Translations under genes and position numbers: made by a program
NCBI GenBank assembly: GCA_030068145.1
Contig: JAPJBO010000013.1
Location: 310,001-374,000 of the forward strand
Source: Diplonema papillatum
Lineage: Eukaryota; Euglenozoa; Diplonemea; Diplonemida; Diplonemidae
Length of the DNA: 64,000 nt
Direction: 5' to 3'
Shown here: in pieces, positions 32,927 to 44,327 of the stretch
Numbering within the stretch: position 1 is the first letter of the stretch
Layout of the letters: every line of letters starts with the position of its first letter
The notes under the pieces: model-generated
What the model saw: the letters and a program-made list of their open reading frames with translations, nothing else
What the model was told of the DNA's origin: nothing
Databases searched by the model: none

Positions 32927-33068
32927 CAGAAGCTGGAGTTAAAGTTAGAGTTGAAAAAGCGGGCATTGCACCTGCTTTTCGGGCGTGGACTTACACGCAT
33001 TTTGGTTGCAGCACACCCGCTTTTCGGGCGTGACTAGGTCACACCCTCTTGAACACCAGCTTCTGAGG
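32927..33068. mobile_element. Family U mini-MITE, copy 1
   Basis: Ends CTCAGAAGCTGGAGTTAA and CACCAGCTTCTGAG are inverted. Inside are two copies of CGCTTTTCGGGCGTG. The related copy at 51613-51738 has perfect 19 bp ends. Confidence 0.6.
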
Positions 33069-33171
33069 CTGGACCTCACCGCGCGTTCAAGGCACTCGCC
33101 TAGAAGAAGGACGTCATCCCATGAGTGGTGTTGACTTATCATCATGATCAGTTGCTGCTGATCTGCTGTTC

Positions 33172-33385
33172 TTCAGCTAGCTGGCTGTTTCGGGAGACCG
33201 AGCTGAGTCGTCGTGTGTGCGGTTTTGGGGAGTGTGGTGCGTACACGAAAGCAACCTCCTCCCGTTTGAGCATTGGACTTCGCATCTTCTGTTGTATGCG
33301 GCGTTTGCACGTCTGATTCCGGTCTTCTCTGGTCACAACCCAACGTCATCTGTCAGTTGGGAGTACGCGGAACACAAGGACTCAT
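33172..33385 (+). repeat. Family O dispersed repeat, copy 2
   Basis: See 24490-24715; the two copies differ by a few substitutions and short indels. Confidence 0.75.
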
Positions 33386-33446
33386 TGCAAGACCTACCCT
33401 CCGGAAGTGTTGTATCCGTTCTGTCAAGAGCTGCGACTCTACACGG

Positions 33447-33665
33447 TGGAGACGAAGAACGAGGTGCACACAACACGGCGGGGAACTCGGGAGGCTAGTC
33501 CCTCAAGGTTTCATACCCCACTTTGGGAGCCGTACACTCCCCTTTTTGCCCCTTTTTACCTCTTTCTATTTTGCATCCATAACATCTCGAAGAAGACTTG
33601 ATGCTAGCATCAACCATGCATGAGAGGCAGTGCTCTGCCTAAACATTAAACTGAGATTTCCCCCC
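33447..33665 (+). repeat. Family D dispersed repeat, copy 1
   Basis: Shares GAGACGAAGAACGAGGTGCA, TTGGGAGCCGTACACTCCCC and GCATGAGAGGCAGTGCTCTG with 63522-63745, where it separates the two J-domain exons. The last ~45 bp (GAGAGGCAGTG to ACTGAGATTT) also occur at 1325 and 6961. Confidence 0.7.
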
Positions 33666-33669
33666 GTTT

Positions 33670-34790
33670 GGCGTTTACCAAACATGAAATGTTGGAGGAA
33701 ATGAGAAGCTCGTCGCCGCAAACCGTGGCGTTTTCACTTGCGTCCTGAATCCAGCTTTACGTAAAAAACGATCAGGCACTGCGTTCAACGAAACAACTCT
33801 TTCTCCCCGTCATCATCATCATTAGTTTTGTATCAGCCGCGGTTGTGCGAGTGACGAGCTCTTATTTTCTTCCATAATCCCAAGTGGCCAATGGAAGCCG
33901 GTTATCTCCCCAAACCCTCGTTCCTGCTCTATGCTGGTCCGAACCTTTTTTTGTTTGCCTCTAGGCACAACCCCGTTTTCACACCTCTTCCTCCTCAACA
34001 AAGCATCCAAAAACGAGAAGATTTGCTCACTTACCCAGCCACCTCTTGCGTCGAGCACTACGCCGTCAAACGGGCAGTTTGATGAAAGCCGAGATATCCC
34101 CGGTAATTGCCACAGTTGCAGTAACATGGGGCGCTTAACTGGAAAACAAAATCCTTCACCAATTCTTATTCAGGGGAGTGAGGAGTTCGGAAACTCCTCG
34201 GAGAGATCCCTCGTCTCTCTCTCTCTCTAGCGTTATTTGCGGTTCAGTCACTCTCTCTTTTCCACAACTAACAAGTAAAAGAATAAAGCAAAACCACGCA
34301 TTTCTTCTGCCCCTCCATTTTTTTCTTCCATATACTTCAACGAAACTCTCAGTCTAGATCTTGAGATTCTCTTTACTGCAAGCCAGTGGACCTGCAGAGT
34401 ACGACCAAAGGCAGCCTCTTTCCCGGTTTCTCGTCCTCGTCTTGTAAAGCCCCTAAGCGAGGTACAAACGATTTCAATATTCTTTTGCGCCTGGGGACTT
34501 TTTGCTGGCAGTGGGGTGACGACCTTCCCTGTTGCTTTTTTTGTGTAACGACCCACGGTATTCTGTTGGCACGTGCCCGCTAGAGGAGGAACAACAACAA
34601 CGAACTAAGACCTTGCGTTTCTTATTGGTCGGCACGAACCAACCCACCGTACGGCAGCATGGTGAACTATGAATTAACATGCAGGTGTCAGCCTCGCTCG
34701 TTACATTACGACGTACCGCAGAGGTGGTAGCAGCAATTTTTGTGTCCAGCGTAGTGTTCTCAAGGCATGTCATCTGCGCGCAGTTAACTA
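33670..34790. other. No recognisable gene
   Basis: AT-leaning mixed sequence with (TC)n at 34212-34228; no open frame with a domain on either strand. Confidence 0.4.
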
Positions 34791-35141
34791 TCTACGGGGC
34801 TTGTTCTGGAAGGTAGCCACTTGGCTGGGCCCGTGGCTTTTGCAGGACCGCCGACACGTATCGCATGTGTACAGGCTTCCCGGCGCACTTGTGCGCTTGC
34901 ACGTCGAAGCGTGCTTTCTGTCACTCGTAGCCGCCACACGTTTCCTGGTGCCGAATGACAACGTAGGCGCATTGATACGATTGCAATTGTGCACGTCGCA
35001 GGTACTGATGCATTTCGGCACGATCGTATCTCCTGCATCCACACGCCAAGTGCTTCCCGTCGTTGTCGCGGCTAGTCGACGTCTACTGATGATTGATGGC
35101 TCACACAACGCCAGCGAGACTGGCGGTCGCGGCCAGCACGT

Positions 35142-35455
35142 TTCCTGATGCAAATTCGGCACGTAGTATCTGCTGCACTTTGCGATGTCCGCGTATGCTG
35201 CTGCAAATTTGGCAACGGTAGTACCTGCTGCACTTATGATGTCCACGTGTACTGATGCAAATTCAGCAACGATGGTACCTGCTGCACTTTGCGATATCCA
35301 CGTATACTGATGCAAATTCGGCAACGATAGTACCTGCTGCACTTTACGATATCCACGCATACTGATGCAAATTCGGCAACGATTGTGCCTGCTGCACTTT
35401 GCGATGTCCACGTATACTGATTGCAACTTCGGCAACGATAGTACCTGCTGCACTC
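35142..35455. repeat. Tandem repeat, ~55 bp x 6
   Basis: Units contain TGATGCAAATTCGGCAACGA, TAGTACCTGCTGCACTTTGC and GATATCCACGTATAC. Decayed units continue upstream to about 34935. The period is not a multiple of three, so the long minus-strand reading frame through it is not a protein repeat. Confidence 0.85.
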
Positions 35456-36057
35456 ATCACAACAACAAGGTGCCCGCTAAGGAAGGTCGAGCCCCGCCTC
35501 TCGCAAGGTTCGTCTCGAATGGCCCGGCCGGGTACCTGTTGGCTGCCCGGCCTTAGTCGGGAACGAAGGAAACCCAGCCTACAACCAAACCAACGAGGAA
35601 CTGTACACCGAAAGCGAGCAACCAAGCAAAGACGGGTCAACCCCGGAGACCTTAAAAGTATCGATACTTTGAACTTCAAAAAATACTCCAATGAACCTGA
35701 GGAAATCGCATGCAAGCAAGCAAGCACTAAAGCAAGTTGACAGGCACCCAGAGCGACGCACAGCCGACGACCGCACCGCACTCTGCTTGAGAAGTCGCGT
35801 GGGGAAATTCCTCACAGCGAAGTCTCCGCAGGGGGTGTCATTATCAGCCGGTACTGGTTCACTCGTTCTTTGTGGAGGCGGGGGTTCCGCCATTTTTGGT
35901 TTTTTTTTCTTCTTAATAGTACATCTGTACTGACGGGAACATTTCCGGAACAACGGTTGCACATGAAAGAGAAAACGAAGCCAACGAAAAAAGTGCTAAT
36001 ACAGGAAAACCCCCCCCAGAGAGGTTTATACCCTGTACACGCGAAGAACAAAACGAG

Positions 36058-36116
36058 TGAGCGGGCGTCGGCCTTCAGGCCGGTAGGCCCGGGTTCGAAC
36101 CCCGCCCATCACACTT
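36058..36116 (+). other. tRNA-like T-arm and hairpin, not a full tRNA
   Basis: CCCGGGTTCGAACCCCG includes a B-box-like GGTTCGAACCC. It is preceded by the hairpin CGGCC/GGCCG, and GTGA at 36057 can pair with TCAC at 36109. There is no D-arm or anticodon arm of normal size. It could be a tRNA-derived relic or the head of a SINE. Confidence 0.3.
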
Positions 36117-36810
36117 TGGTGTCAAGGGGGGGCCTTCACGTGGCGACACTGTTGACCGCACTTAAATAATTGAGTCGCGGCCGATCCCCAACCGCCAGCA
36201 TCATGCACTTGATGCGACGCGGAACAAGTGCTTACAGCACCGCCCGACGAATAGAGGGCCACAAAAGTGGCAATCAACCGGTTGGGGGGTGCTTAGCAGC
36301 AAATGACCTGATGGCTGAGTGCACACCAAAGCAGGGCTGCATCCTCGTATTGTAGCCGTGTTGTGTATACGGCTTCGTGGGGGCCTGGTCAACCACCCCA
36401 TCACAATAGGCGCAAACTTTCTCGACAGTGATTGAACAGTCGGGATGCCGGGGGCGGGTCTCCATGAAGAAGAGAAAAGTAAAGCAAGACCTGCTTCCTG
36501 CGCCTGCTGTCTCCGGCTGCTTCGGCAGACGACACAAACTACTACTACTACTACTCTCGTGCCCGGGGGCAGGACACCTTGTCCAGGTGGGTAGCGTCAC
36601 CTCCTCGATGCGAGCTGGTTGCCGGATGGATGCGGGCAACTGCACATTTGTACCACCAACACCCCTCTGGGTGCTTCCAGGTTACGCGCAATCAGGAGTT
36701 TGAAACATGATGATTAATAACAAAAGCCCGCACCCACGCGGCGTTGACTGTGGCTGGTCTTTGTAAGGGCTGCCTTGATGTTACTTTGATCAAACTCACA
36801 CTATGCTGGA

Positions 36811-36917
<107 letters not shown>

Positions 36918-37236
36918 GATTTAAAAGCTACAGTTTCTGTACTTTATTGGATCAAAGAATGTCAGTCACACCTTCCCGATTCTTTTTTGCTTACCTCTTT
37001 TTCTGTAAGCACACTACCGGCCGTAGAAACCCGCGAGGGGCCTTACTTTCCTCTTTTTTGAAAGGCATACAGACACCCCCAACGCGAAGAAACCTGCAAC
37101 ACACCTCCCTTCTTCCTACTTGGTTCCTTTTTCCGCAAAGCAGAAAGCACCCCACACAACACACGAGTAGCCCCGACGAGCCTCCAGGCAAAAACCCGTT
37201 TTCACACCTCTTTCTCCTTTTGTCGCTCATGTCGAG

Positions 37237-40200
37237 ATGAGGGACCTGAAGACGGGCGCTGCGTGGCGCGATTTGGGGTGTGGCCAGCGCGCGGCCGATG
37301 TGGCGCGTGATCTGCAGGTGGAGTACGTTCTGCCGGGTCATCAGTTCGGACCTGGTTGTGCGTGCTCGTTGGAGAGCAGGTTTGCGCCCCTGAGAGAGTG
37401 GCTGTATGCCGCCGAGTCGCTCGAAGGGTGGCGCAGTCGGCCGCAGTTCAAGGCGCTTGGGGAGTTGCTGCTGCGCGAGCTGCGCATAGAGTTCTTGTGT
37501 GCGCAGGGGGGGTTCTCGCGCGAAGAGTTCCGGATGCACATGCAGCTGGAGAGCGAGGACCCCCTGGACAGAGCGGTGGCCAAGCTGTGGCTAGAACGCC
37601 GGGGATTCGACGGCGGATGTTCCTCTGGTACCGGAGGCGGTGTTCGCGGACGGAAGAGGCGCATTCCCCCCGCGGTCCGACGCCGGCGCAAGCGCGATCA
37701 GCGCCAGTCGATGCCGCCGACTACCGTCTCACCTCCCCAGTCATCCGACGGCCCGTTGCCCCGCTCCCACGTCCGCTACCACGACCCCCAAGCCGCCCCG
37801 GTGCAGGCGCGGTGTGCCCGGCTGGTGCCCCTCTTGCCCGCTCGGTGCACCGCCCCGAGGGGAGATGCGTCGGGAGACGACACGCTGCAGCTTCCCCCCC
37901 AATCAATCGGCAATCCCCCACATTCAATCAACTTTGCGGGAGTGTCTCTCGTTGGACACCATCCGGGCACCGCCCGGTCGCCTGACTCCCGTGAATCCCA
38001 TTCTTCCCCGATTGCAGGGGAACCCCCTGCGCAGCGACTCGGTGCGGCTTCAGACCCGCAGAGTGACGCAGCGCGTGACCCCGCAGGCGCGACGACTTGC
38101 GGTTACGCAGCGCATGACATCGGCCACGGCGGCGGTGTCGGGTTGGGCAGCACATGCCCTGATGCGCAGCGACTCGGTCCGGTAGAAGGTTCCCTGGTGG
38201 GACACGACGTGGCGTGCTCAGGCGGCGCGCTACGACCCGGTCCGGTTGAGGTTTTTGGGGAGGCGACATGTTTCGCGACAGGTGAATGGGAACCTGCCCT
38301 TGGGATGGCTCCCGGGGCGGTTAGCGGGTTTGACCCGTCATGTTTTACGGGATTCGCTCCGTCTGGTTTGAATCAAACCATTGTTCCATTTCTGTATCCT
38401 TGGGGTTCTCCGCAAGGACCGTTTTTCATGGGTGGTTCTGCACCTCCAGGGTGGTTACCACCAGTTGGTACCGCGTTTTCGCGGTCTCTTCCTCAACCTG
38501 GCGTTGTAGGGGGAACAGCTACACCAGGTGGGCCTGAAAGCTCCGGTGCAGCGGCGCCTGTGCACCACATCTCGGGAGTTTCTCCAGGGGGGTTTTCCCC
38601 CATGGCTTCCGCGCTTCAGAGCGTTCCGGAGTTCAAGGTTGCTGATCTGCTGCCTGCCGAAGAGTTACCCGCTCCGTCAGCCATGCCCGGCACTGAGTTT
38701 ACTGCATTGCCGCCGCACGTAGGGGATTATCTGGCTCCGCTGAGCGACGTTGTGGGCCGTCGGGTCCACGGCTTTACCAGACGCGCGCACAACACGCGTC
38801 TTCCACAGTCGCAGGCGGAAAAGGAGGCACCTCTCCACGTGGCGGCGGTGCCGGCCATGGACACGGCGGCGCTCCGGCTCAGGATGAAACCTGACGTACG
38901 CGCGAGATTTGACTCGGTCTGCAATGCCACGTTTTTCCCCGTTCGTGACGATCAAGAAGGAGACTCGTCCGGGGGCCAGCAGAGGAGGAGTCACCTCAGG
39001 TGCTCCCACGCTTCCGAGCTCGTGAGGCTTGGCATTGCGTCGCCTTCCGACACGCCGGGCACTTTCCGCAACGTGCCTTTTACGGTCGTGGAGGACAAGG
39101 CGGGCCGCCTGCGTCAACGGTTCATTCTGTGGACGCAGGAGGCTAACGATGTGCTAAGCCGCCAAGGCTACGTGGCTCAGGTACCATTGGGCCATGTCTC
39201 GGAGTACCTCGATGTCGTAGAGTCCGAGTGCGCCACAACGCGTGATTTGCGTTGTGGCTTTTATCAAGTAAAAGTCCCTGAGGAGGCTCGAAAGAACTTC
39301 GGTTTTCTCGATGAAGATGGCAATGCCTACGTCCTAAATAGGCTGCCGATGGGACACTCGTGTGCACCAGAGCTGATGCACACGCTAACAGCTGTGTTAG
39401 CAAGCCACCCGGACTTCGTTGGGCCTGAATTCACGGCCGACGGGGTAACAGTCCATGCCTGGGTGGATAATATTCGTATTTGTGGATCCCGTGCCGCAGT
39501 GCTCTGCCAGACCGAGAAGCTTGATCGGCTGGCCGCACGGGTCCACGCTTCTTGGAAGCCCGAGGATAGCAACGACGCTTCCTTGGGCTATGATTTTATA
39601 GGGGTCAGTTTTGACCACGGTCGGAAGACCGTCTCTCCGGCGGCTCGCCTGATCGAAAAGATCCGGGCCGTCGATCTCTCTAGCCCCACCGCCGGCGATT
39701 TAGAATCGCTCGGCGGTCGTCTGCTCCATGCGAGCTCAGTCGTGAACGCGTTCCCCGGCTCGTTCTGGTTCGCCGTCAAGTTCTTGCGACGGATAACGAA
39801 CAGCCTCAACAAGGGAACCCGCACGCAGTCAGAGACTGTGCGTGTGCCGGCCTCCATACGGAGGGATTTGCGATCATGGATCGATTCTGTCGATGTGAAC
39901 AGAAAGTTCACGCGTCCGTCCACGAACCGCCCGTACGCGGTCTACGTGGACGCTTCCTTGCTGGGGTGGGGTGCTGTCCTGGTTGACCGGCAGACAGCAG
40001 AACTGACTGTGTTGGGTGGCGCGTGGACCGAGCAGGAGACTCGGCACCACATAAACACGCTTGAAGCACTGGCTCTGAAGAGAGCCGTAGATGCGCTACC
40101 CCCGTCAGTGGTAGGGAGCGCGGTCGACATCCATGTCGACAATACGACCGTGGTCGGGGTGGCGCGGAAGAAAAACTGCATGCTCAACAAGGCGTTGAAT

Positions 40201-40419
40201 GACGCAGTTGTGCACGCGTTGACCCGACTACGCGATTTGAAATGTTCCTGGTCCATCTCGTGGATCAGCACGAAGGAAAACCCGGCCGATGTCCCTTCGA
40301 GAGTTGCCCTTGCCGCTGACGCCTCGGAAGAGGATCGACAGCGACTTTTACTTGCGGTGAGGGCATTCTTTACTCGCGAGGGGGCTGGTGGCGTGACGTC
40401 GTCCCAGCGGCGATCATAG
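37237..40419 (+). CDS. Retroelement Gag-Pol-like polyprotein with RT and RNase H, unit 1
   Basis: 1060 residues from ATG 37237. Residues 1-150 are a charged Trp/Leu-rich region ending in an Arg-rich stretch (gag-like, no zinc knuckle seen); about 150-480 are Pro/Ser/Gly-rich. RT spans about 560-800: motif A RDLRCGFYQV (Asp ~670), motif B LPMGHSCAPE (~703), motif C AWVDNIR (Asp ~744, Asn ~745). RNase H spans about 900-1020 with YVDAS (Asp ~905), INTLEA (Glu ~943), HVDNTT (Asp ~968) and NPADVPSR (Asp ~1018), so its catalytic set is complete. GWGA and INxLE are typical of DIRS-like RNase H. No integrase, tyrosine recombinase, methyltransferase or protease is visible. The frame is intact, so it may be expressible. 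The ATG matches that of unit 4 (MRDLKT / MRDRKT). Confidence 0.88.
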   Translation: MRDLKTGAAWRDLGCGQRAADVARDLQVEYVLPGHQFGPGCACSLESRFAPLREWLYAAESLEGWRSRPQFKALGELLLRELRIEFLCAQGGFSREEFRMHMQLESEDPLDRAVAKLWLERRGFDGGCSSGTGGGVRGRKRRIPPAVRRRRKRDQRQSMPPTTVSPPQSSDGPLPRSHVRYHDPQAAPVQARCARLVPLLPARCTAPRGDASGDDTLQLPPQSIGNPPHSINFAGVSLVGHHPGTARSPDSRESHSSPIAGEPPAQRLGAASDPQSDAARDPAGATTCGYAAHDIGHGGGVGLGSTCPDAQRLGPVEGSLVGHDVACSGGALRPGPVEVFGEATCFATGEWEPALGMAPGAVSGFDPSCFTGFAPSGLNQTIVPFLYPWGSPQGPFFMGGSAPPGWLPPVGTAFSRSLPQPGVVGGTATPGGPESSGAAAPVHHISGVSPGGFSPMASALQSVPEFKVADLLPAEELPAPSAMPGTEFTALPPHVGDYLAPLSDVVGRRVHGFTRRAHNTRLPQSQAEKEAPLHVAAVPAMDTAALRLRMKPDVRARFDSVCNATFFPVRDDQEGDSSGGQQRRSHLRCSHASELVRLGIASPSDTPGTFRNVPFTVVEDKAGRLRQRFILWTQEANDVLSRQGYVAQVPLGHVSEYLDVVESECATTRDLRCGFYQVKVPEEARKNFGFLDEDGNAYVLNRLPMGHSCAPELMHTLTAVLASHPDFVGPEFTADGVTVHAWVDNIRICGSRAAVLCQTEKLDRLAARVHASWKPEDSNDASLGYDFIGVSFDHGRKTVSPAARLIEKIRAVDLSSPTAGDLESLGGRLLHASSVVNAFPGSFWFAVKFLRRITNSLNKGTRTQSETVRVPASIRRDLRSWIDSVDVNRKFTRPSTNRPYAVYVDASLLGWGAVLVDRQTAELTVLGGAWTEQETRHHINTLEALALKRAVDALPPSVVGSAVDIHVDNTTVVGVARKKNCMLNKALNDAVVHALTRLRDLKCSWSISWISTKENPADVPSRVALAADASEEDRQRLLLAVRAFFTREGAGGVTSSQRRS

Positions 40420-41298
<879 letters not shown>

Positions 41299-41430
41299 TG
41301 GTTTACCGTGGGAATTGGAGCAAAGCGCATGGCAGGAGGAGCACCTACCCAAACCAACACCAGAAGAGTTTGGGAGGAGGCACTAGTCACTCTGGCAGCA
41401 ACAAAAGCCCAAACCCAGCAGGAGCAAAGA

Positions 41431-43359
41431 ATGTCAGTCTCACCTTCCTCTTTCTTTTTCTGGGAGGTCGGCGCTCCTTTTCCTTCTTCTGAGCTAGCCT
41501 TTGCAGAGGGAGCGCCTTCTCCGGAGGGTTTTTTCCCCTTGGCCTCCGCACTTCAGAGCGTCCCGGAGTTCAGGGTTGCTGATCTGCTGCCCGTCGAGGA
41601 GTTGCCCGCTCCGCCAGCCATGCCCGGCGCTGGGTTTACAGCTTTGCCGCCGCACGTGAAGGGGGATTGTCTAGCTCCGCTGAGCGACATGGTGGGCCGT
41701 CGGGTCCACGGCTTTACCAGACGCGCGCACAACACGCGCATTCCACAGTCGCAGGCGGAAAAGGAGGCACCTCTCCACGTGGCGGCGGTGCCGGCCATGG
41801 ACACCGCAGCGCTCCGGCACAGGATGCGACCCGACGTTCGCGCCAGATTCGACTCAGTCTGGAAAGCCACGTTTTTCCCCGTCCGGGATGTTCAAGGAGA
41901 AAACGCGTCCGAGGGCCAGCAGAGGAGGAGTCACCTCATGCACTCCCACGCTTCCGAGCTCGTGCGGCTAGGCATTGCGTCACCCTCCGACACGCCGGGC
42001 ACTTTCCGCAACGTGCCTTTCACGGTCGTGGAGGACAAGGCGGGCCGCCTGCGCCAGCGGTTTATTTTGTGGACGCAGGAGGCCAACGACTTGCTGAGCC
42101 GCCAGGGCTACGTGGCCCAGGTACCATTGGGTCATGTCTCGGAGTATCTTGACGTAGTCGAGTCGGAGTGCGCCACAACGCGTGATTTGCGTTGTGGCTT
42201 TTATCAAGTAGAGGTCCCGGAGGAGGCTCGAGAGAACTTCGGATTCCTCGATGAACAAGGCAATGCCTACGTCCTAAATAGGCTGCCAATGGGACACTCG
42301 TGTGCACCAGAGCTGATGCACACGCTAACAGCTGTGTTAGCAAGTCACCCAGACTTCGTTGGGCCTGAATTCACGGCCGACGGTGTGACAGTCCATGTCT
42401 GGGTGGACAATATTCGTTTTTGTGGGTCCCGTGCCGCAGTGCTCTGCCAGACCGAGAAACTCGATCGGCTGGCCGCACGGGCACATGCTTCTTGGAAGCC
42501 CGAGGATAGTAACGACGCTTCCTCGGGTTATGATTTTATAGGGGTCACTTTTGACCACGGTCGGAAGACCGTCTCTCCGGCGGCTCGCCTGATCGAAAAG
42601 ATCCGGGCCGTCGATCTGTCTAGCCCCACCGCCGGCGATTTAGAATCGCTCGGCGGTCGTCTGCTCCATGCGAGCGCAGTCGTGAATACGTTCCCCGGCT
42701 CGTTCTGGTTCGCCGTCAAGTTCTTGCGACGGATAACGAACAGCCTCAACAAGGGAACTCGCACACAATCAGAGACTGTGCCTGTGCCGGCCTCCGTACG
42801 GAGAGATCTGCGATCGTGGATCGATTCGGTCGATGTGAGCAGAAAGTTCACGCGCCCGTCCACGAATCGCCCGTACGCGGTCTACGTAGACGCGTCACTG
42901 CAGGGGTGGGGTGCTGTCCTGGTCGACCGGCAGACAGCAGAATTGACTGTGTTGGGTGGTACATGGACCGAGCAGGAAGCTTGGCACCACATCAACACAC
43001 TCGAAGCACTGGCTCTGAAGAGAGCGGTGGATGCGCTACCCCCGTCAGTATCAGGGAGCGTGGTCGACGTCCATGTCGACAACACGACCGTGGTCGGGGT
43101 GGCGCGAAAGAAAAACTGCATGTTGAACAAGTCATTGAATGACGCAGTTGTGCACGCGTTGACCCGACTACGGGATTTGAAATGTTCCTGGTCCATCTCG
43201 TGGATCAGCACGAAGGAAAACCCGGCCGATGTCCCTTCAAGAGTTGCCCTTGCCGCTGACGCCTCGGAAGAGGATCGACAGCGACTTTTACTTGCGGTGA
43301 GGGCATTCTTTACTCGCGAGGGGGCAGGTGGCGTGACGTCGTCCCGGCGGCGATCATAG
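41431..43359 (+). CDS. Retroelement Pol, N-terminally truncated, unit 3
   Basis: The leader ATG at 41431 (MSVSPSSFFF) runs in frame into pol at about 41460, giving 642 residues and skipping the gag-like first ~340 residues found in units 1 and 4. RT motifs A (RDLRCGFYQV), B (LPMGHSCAPE) and C (VWVDNIR, again Asp-Asn) and RNase H motifs (YVDAS, INTLEA, HVDNTT, NPADVPSR) are all present, and the frame is open to the end. Whether the leader ATG is used is unknown. The in-frame fusion could be chance or could have kept this copy translatable. Confidence 0.75.
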   Translation: MSVSPSSFFFWEVGAPFPSSELAFAEGAPSPEGFFPLASALQSVPEFRVADLLPVEELPAPPAMPGAGFTALPPHVKGDCLAPLSDMVGRRVHGFTRRAHNTRIPQSQAEKEAPLHVAAVPAMDTAALRHRMRPDVRARFDSVWKATFFPVRDVQGENASEGQQRRSHLMHSHASELVRLGIASPSDTPGTFRNVPFTVVEDKAGRLRQRFILWTQEANDLLSRQGYVAQVPLGHVSEYLDVVESECATTRDLRCGFYQVEVPEEARENFGFLDEQGNAYVLNRLPMGHSCAPELMHTLTAVLASHPDFVGPEFTADGVTVHVWVDNIRFCGSRAAVLCQTEKLDRLAARAHASWKPEDSNDASSGYDFIGVTFDHGRKTVSPAARLIEKIRAVDLSSPTAGDLESLGGRLLHASAVVNTFPGSFWFAVKFLRRITNSLNKGTRTQSETVPVPASVRRDLRSWIDSVDVSRKFTRPSTNRPYAVYVDASLQGWGAVLVDRQTAELTVLGGTWTEQEAWHHINTLEALALKRAVDALPPSVSGSVVDVHVDNTTVVGVARKKNCMLNKSLNDAVVHALTRLRDLKCSWSISWISTKENPADVPSRVALAADASEEDRQRLLLAVRAFFTREGAGGVTSSRRRS

Positions 43360-44189
<830 letters not shown>

Positions 44190-44327
44190 GATTTAAAAGC
44201 TACAGTTTCTGTACTTTATTGCAGGAGCAAAGAATGTCAGTCTCACCTTCCTCTTTCTTTTTCCTGTAGACACACCACCACCCTGAGAAACCCCGACACA
44301 CCTCCCTTTGCTTTGCTCGATGTCGGG

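Noticed and set aside
34788-35453. 221-codon minus-strand frame with repeated peptides
   Set aside because: It runs through a 55 bp tandem repeat; 55 is not a multiple of three, so successive units are read in different frames.
36058-36116. Functional tRNA gene
   Set aside because: No D-arm or anticodon arm of standard size, and the acceptor pairing is limited to four bases.
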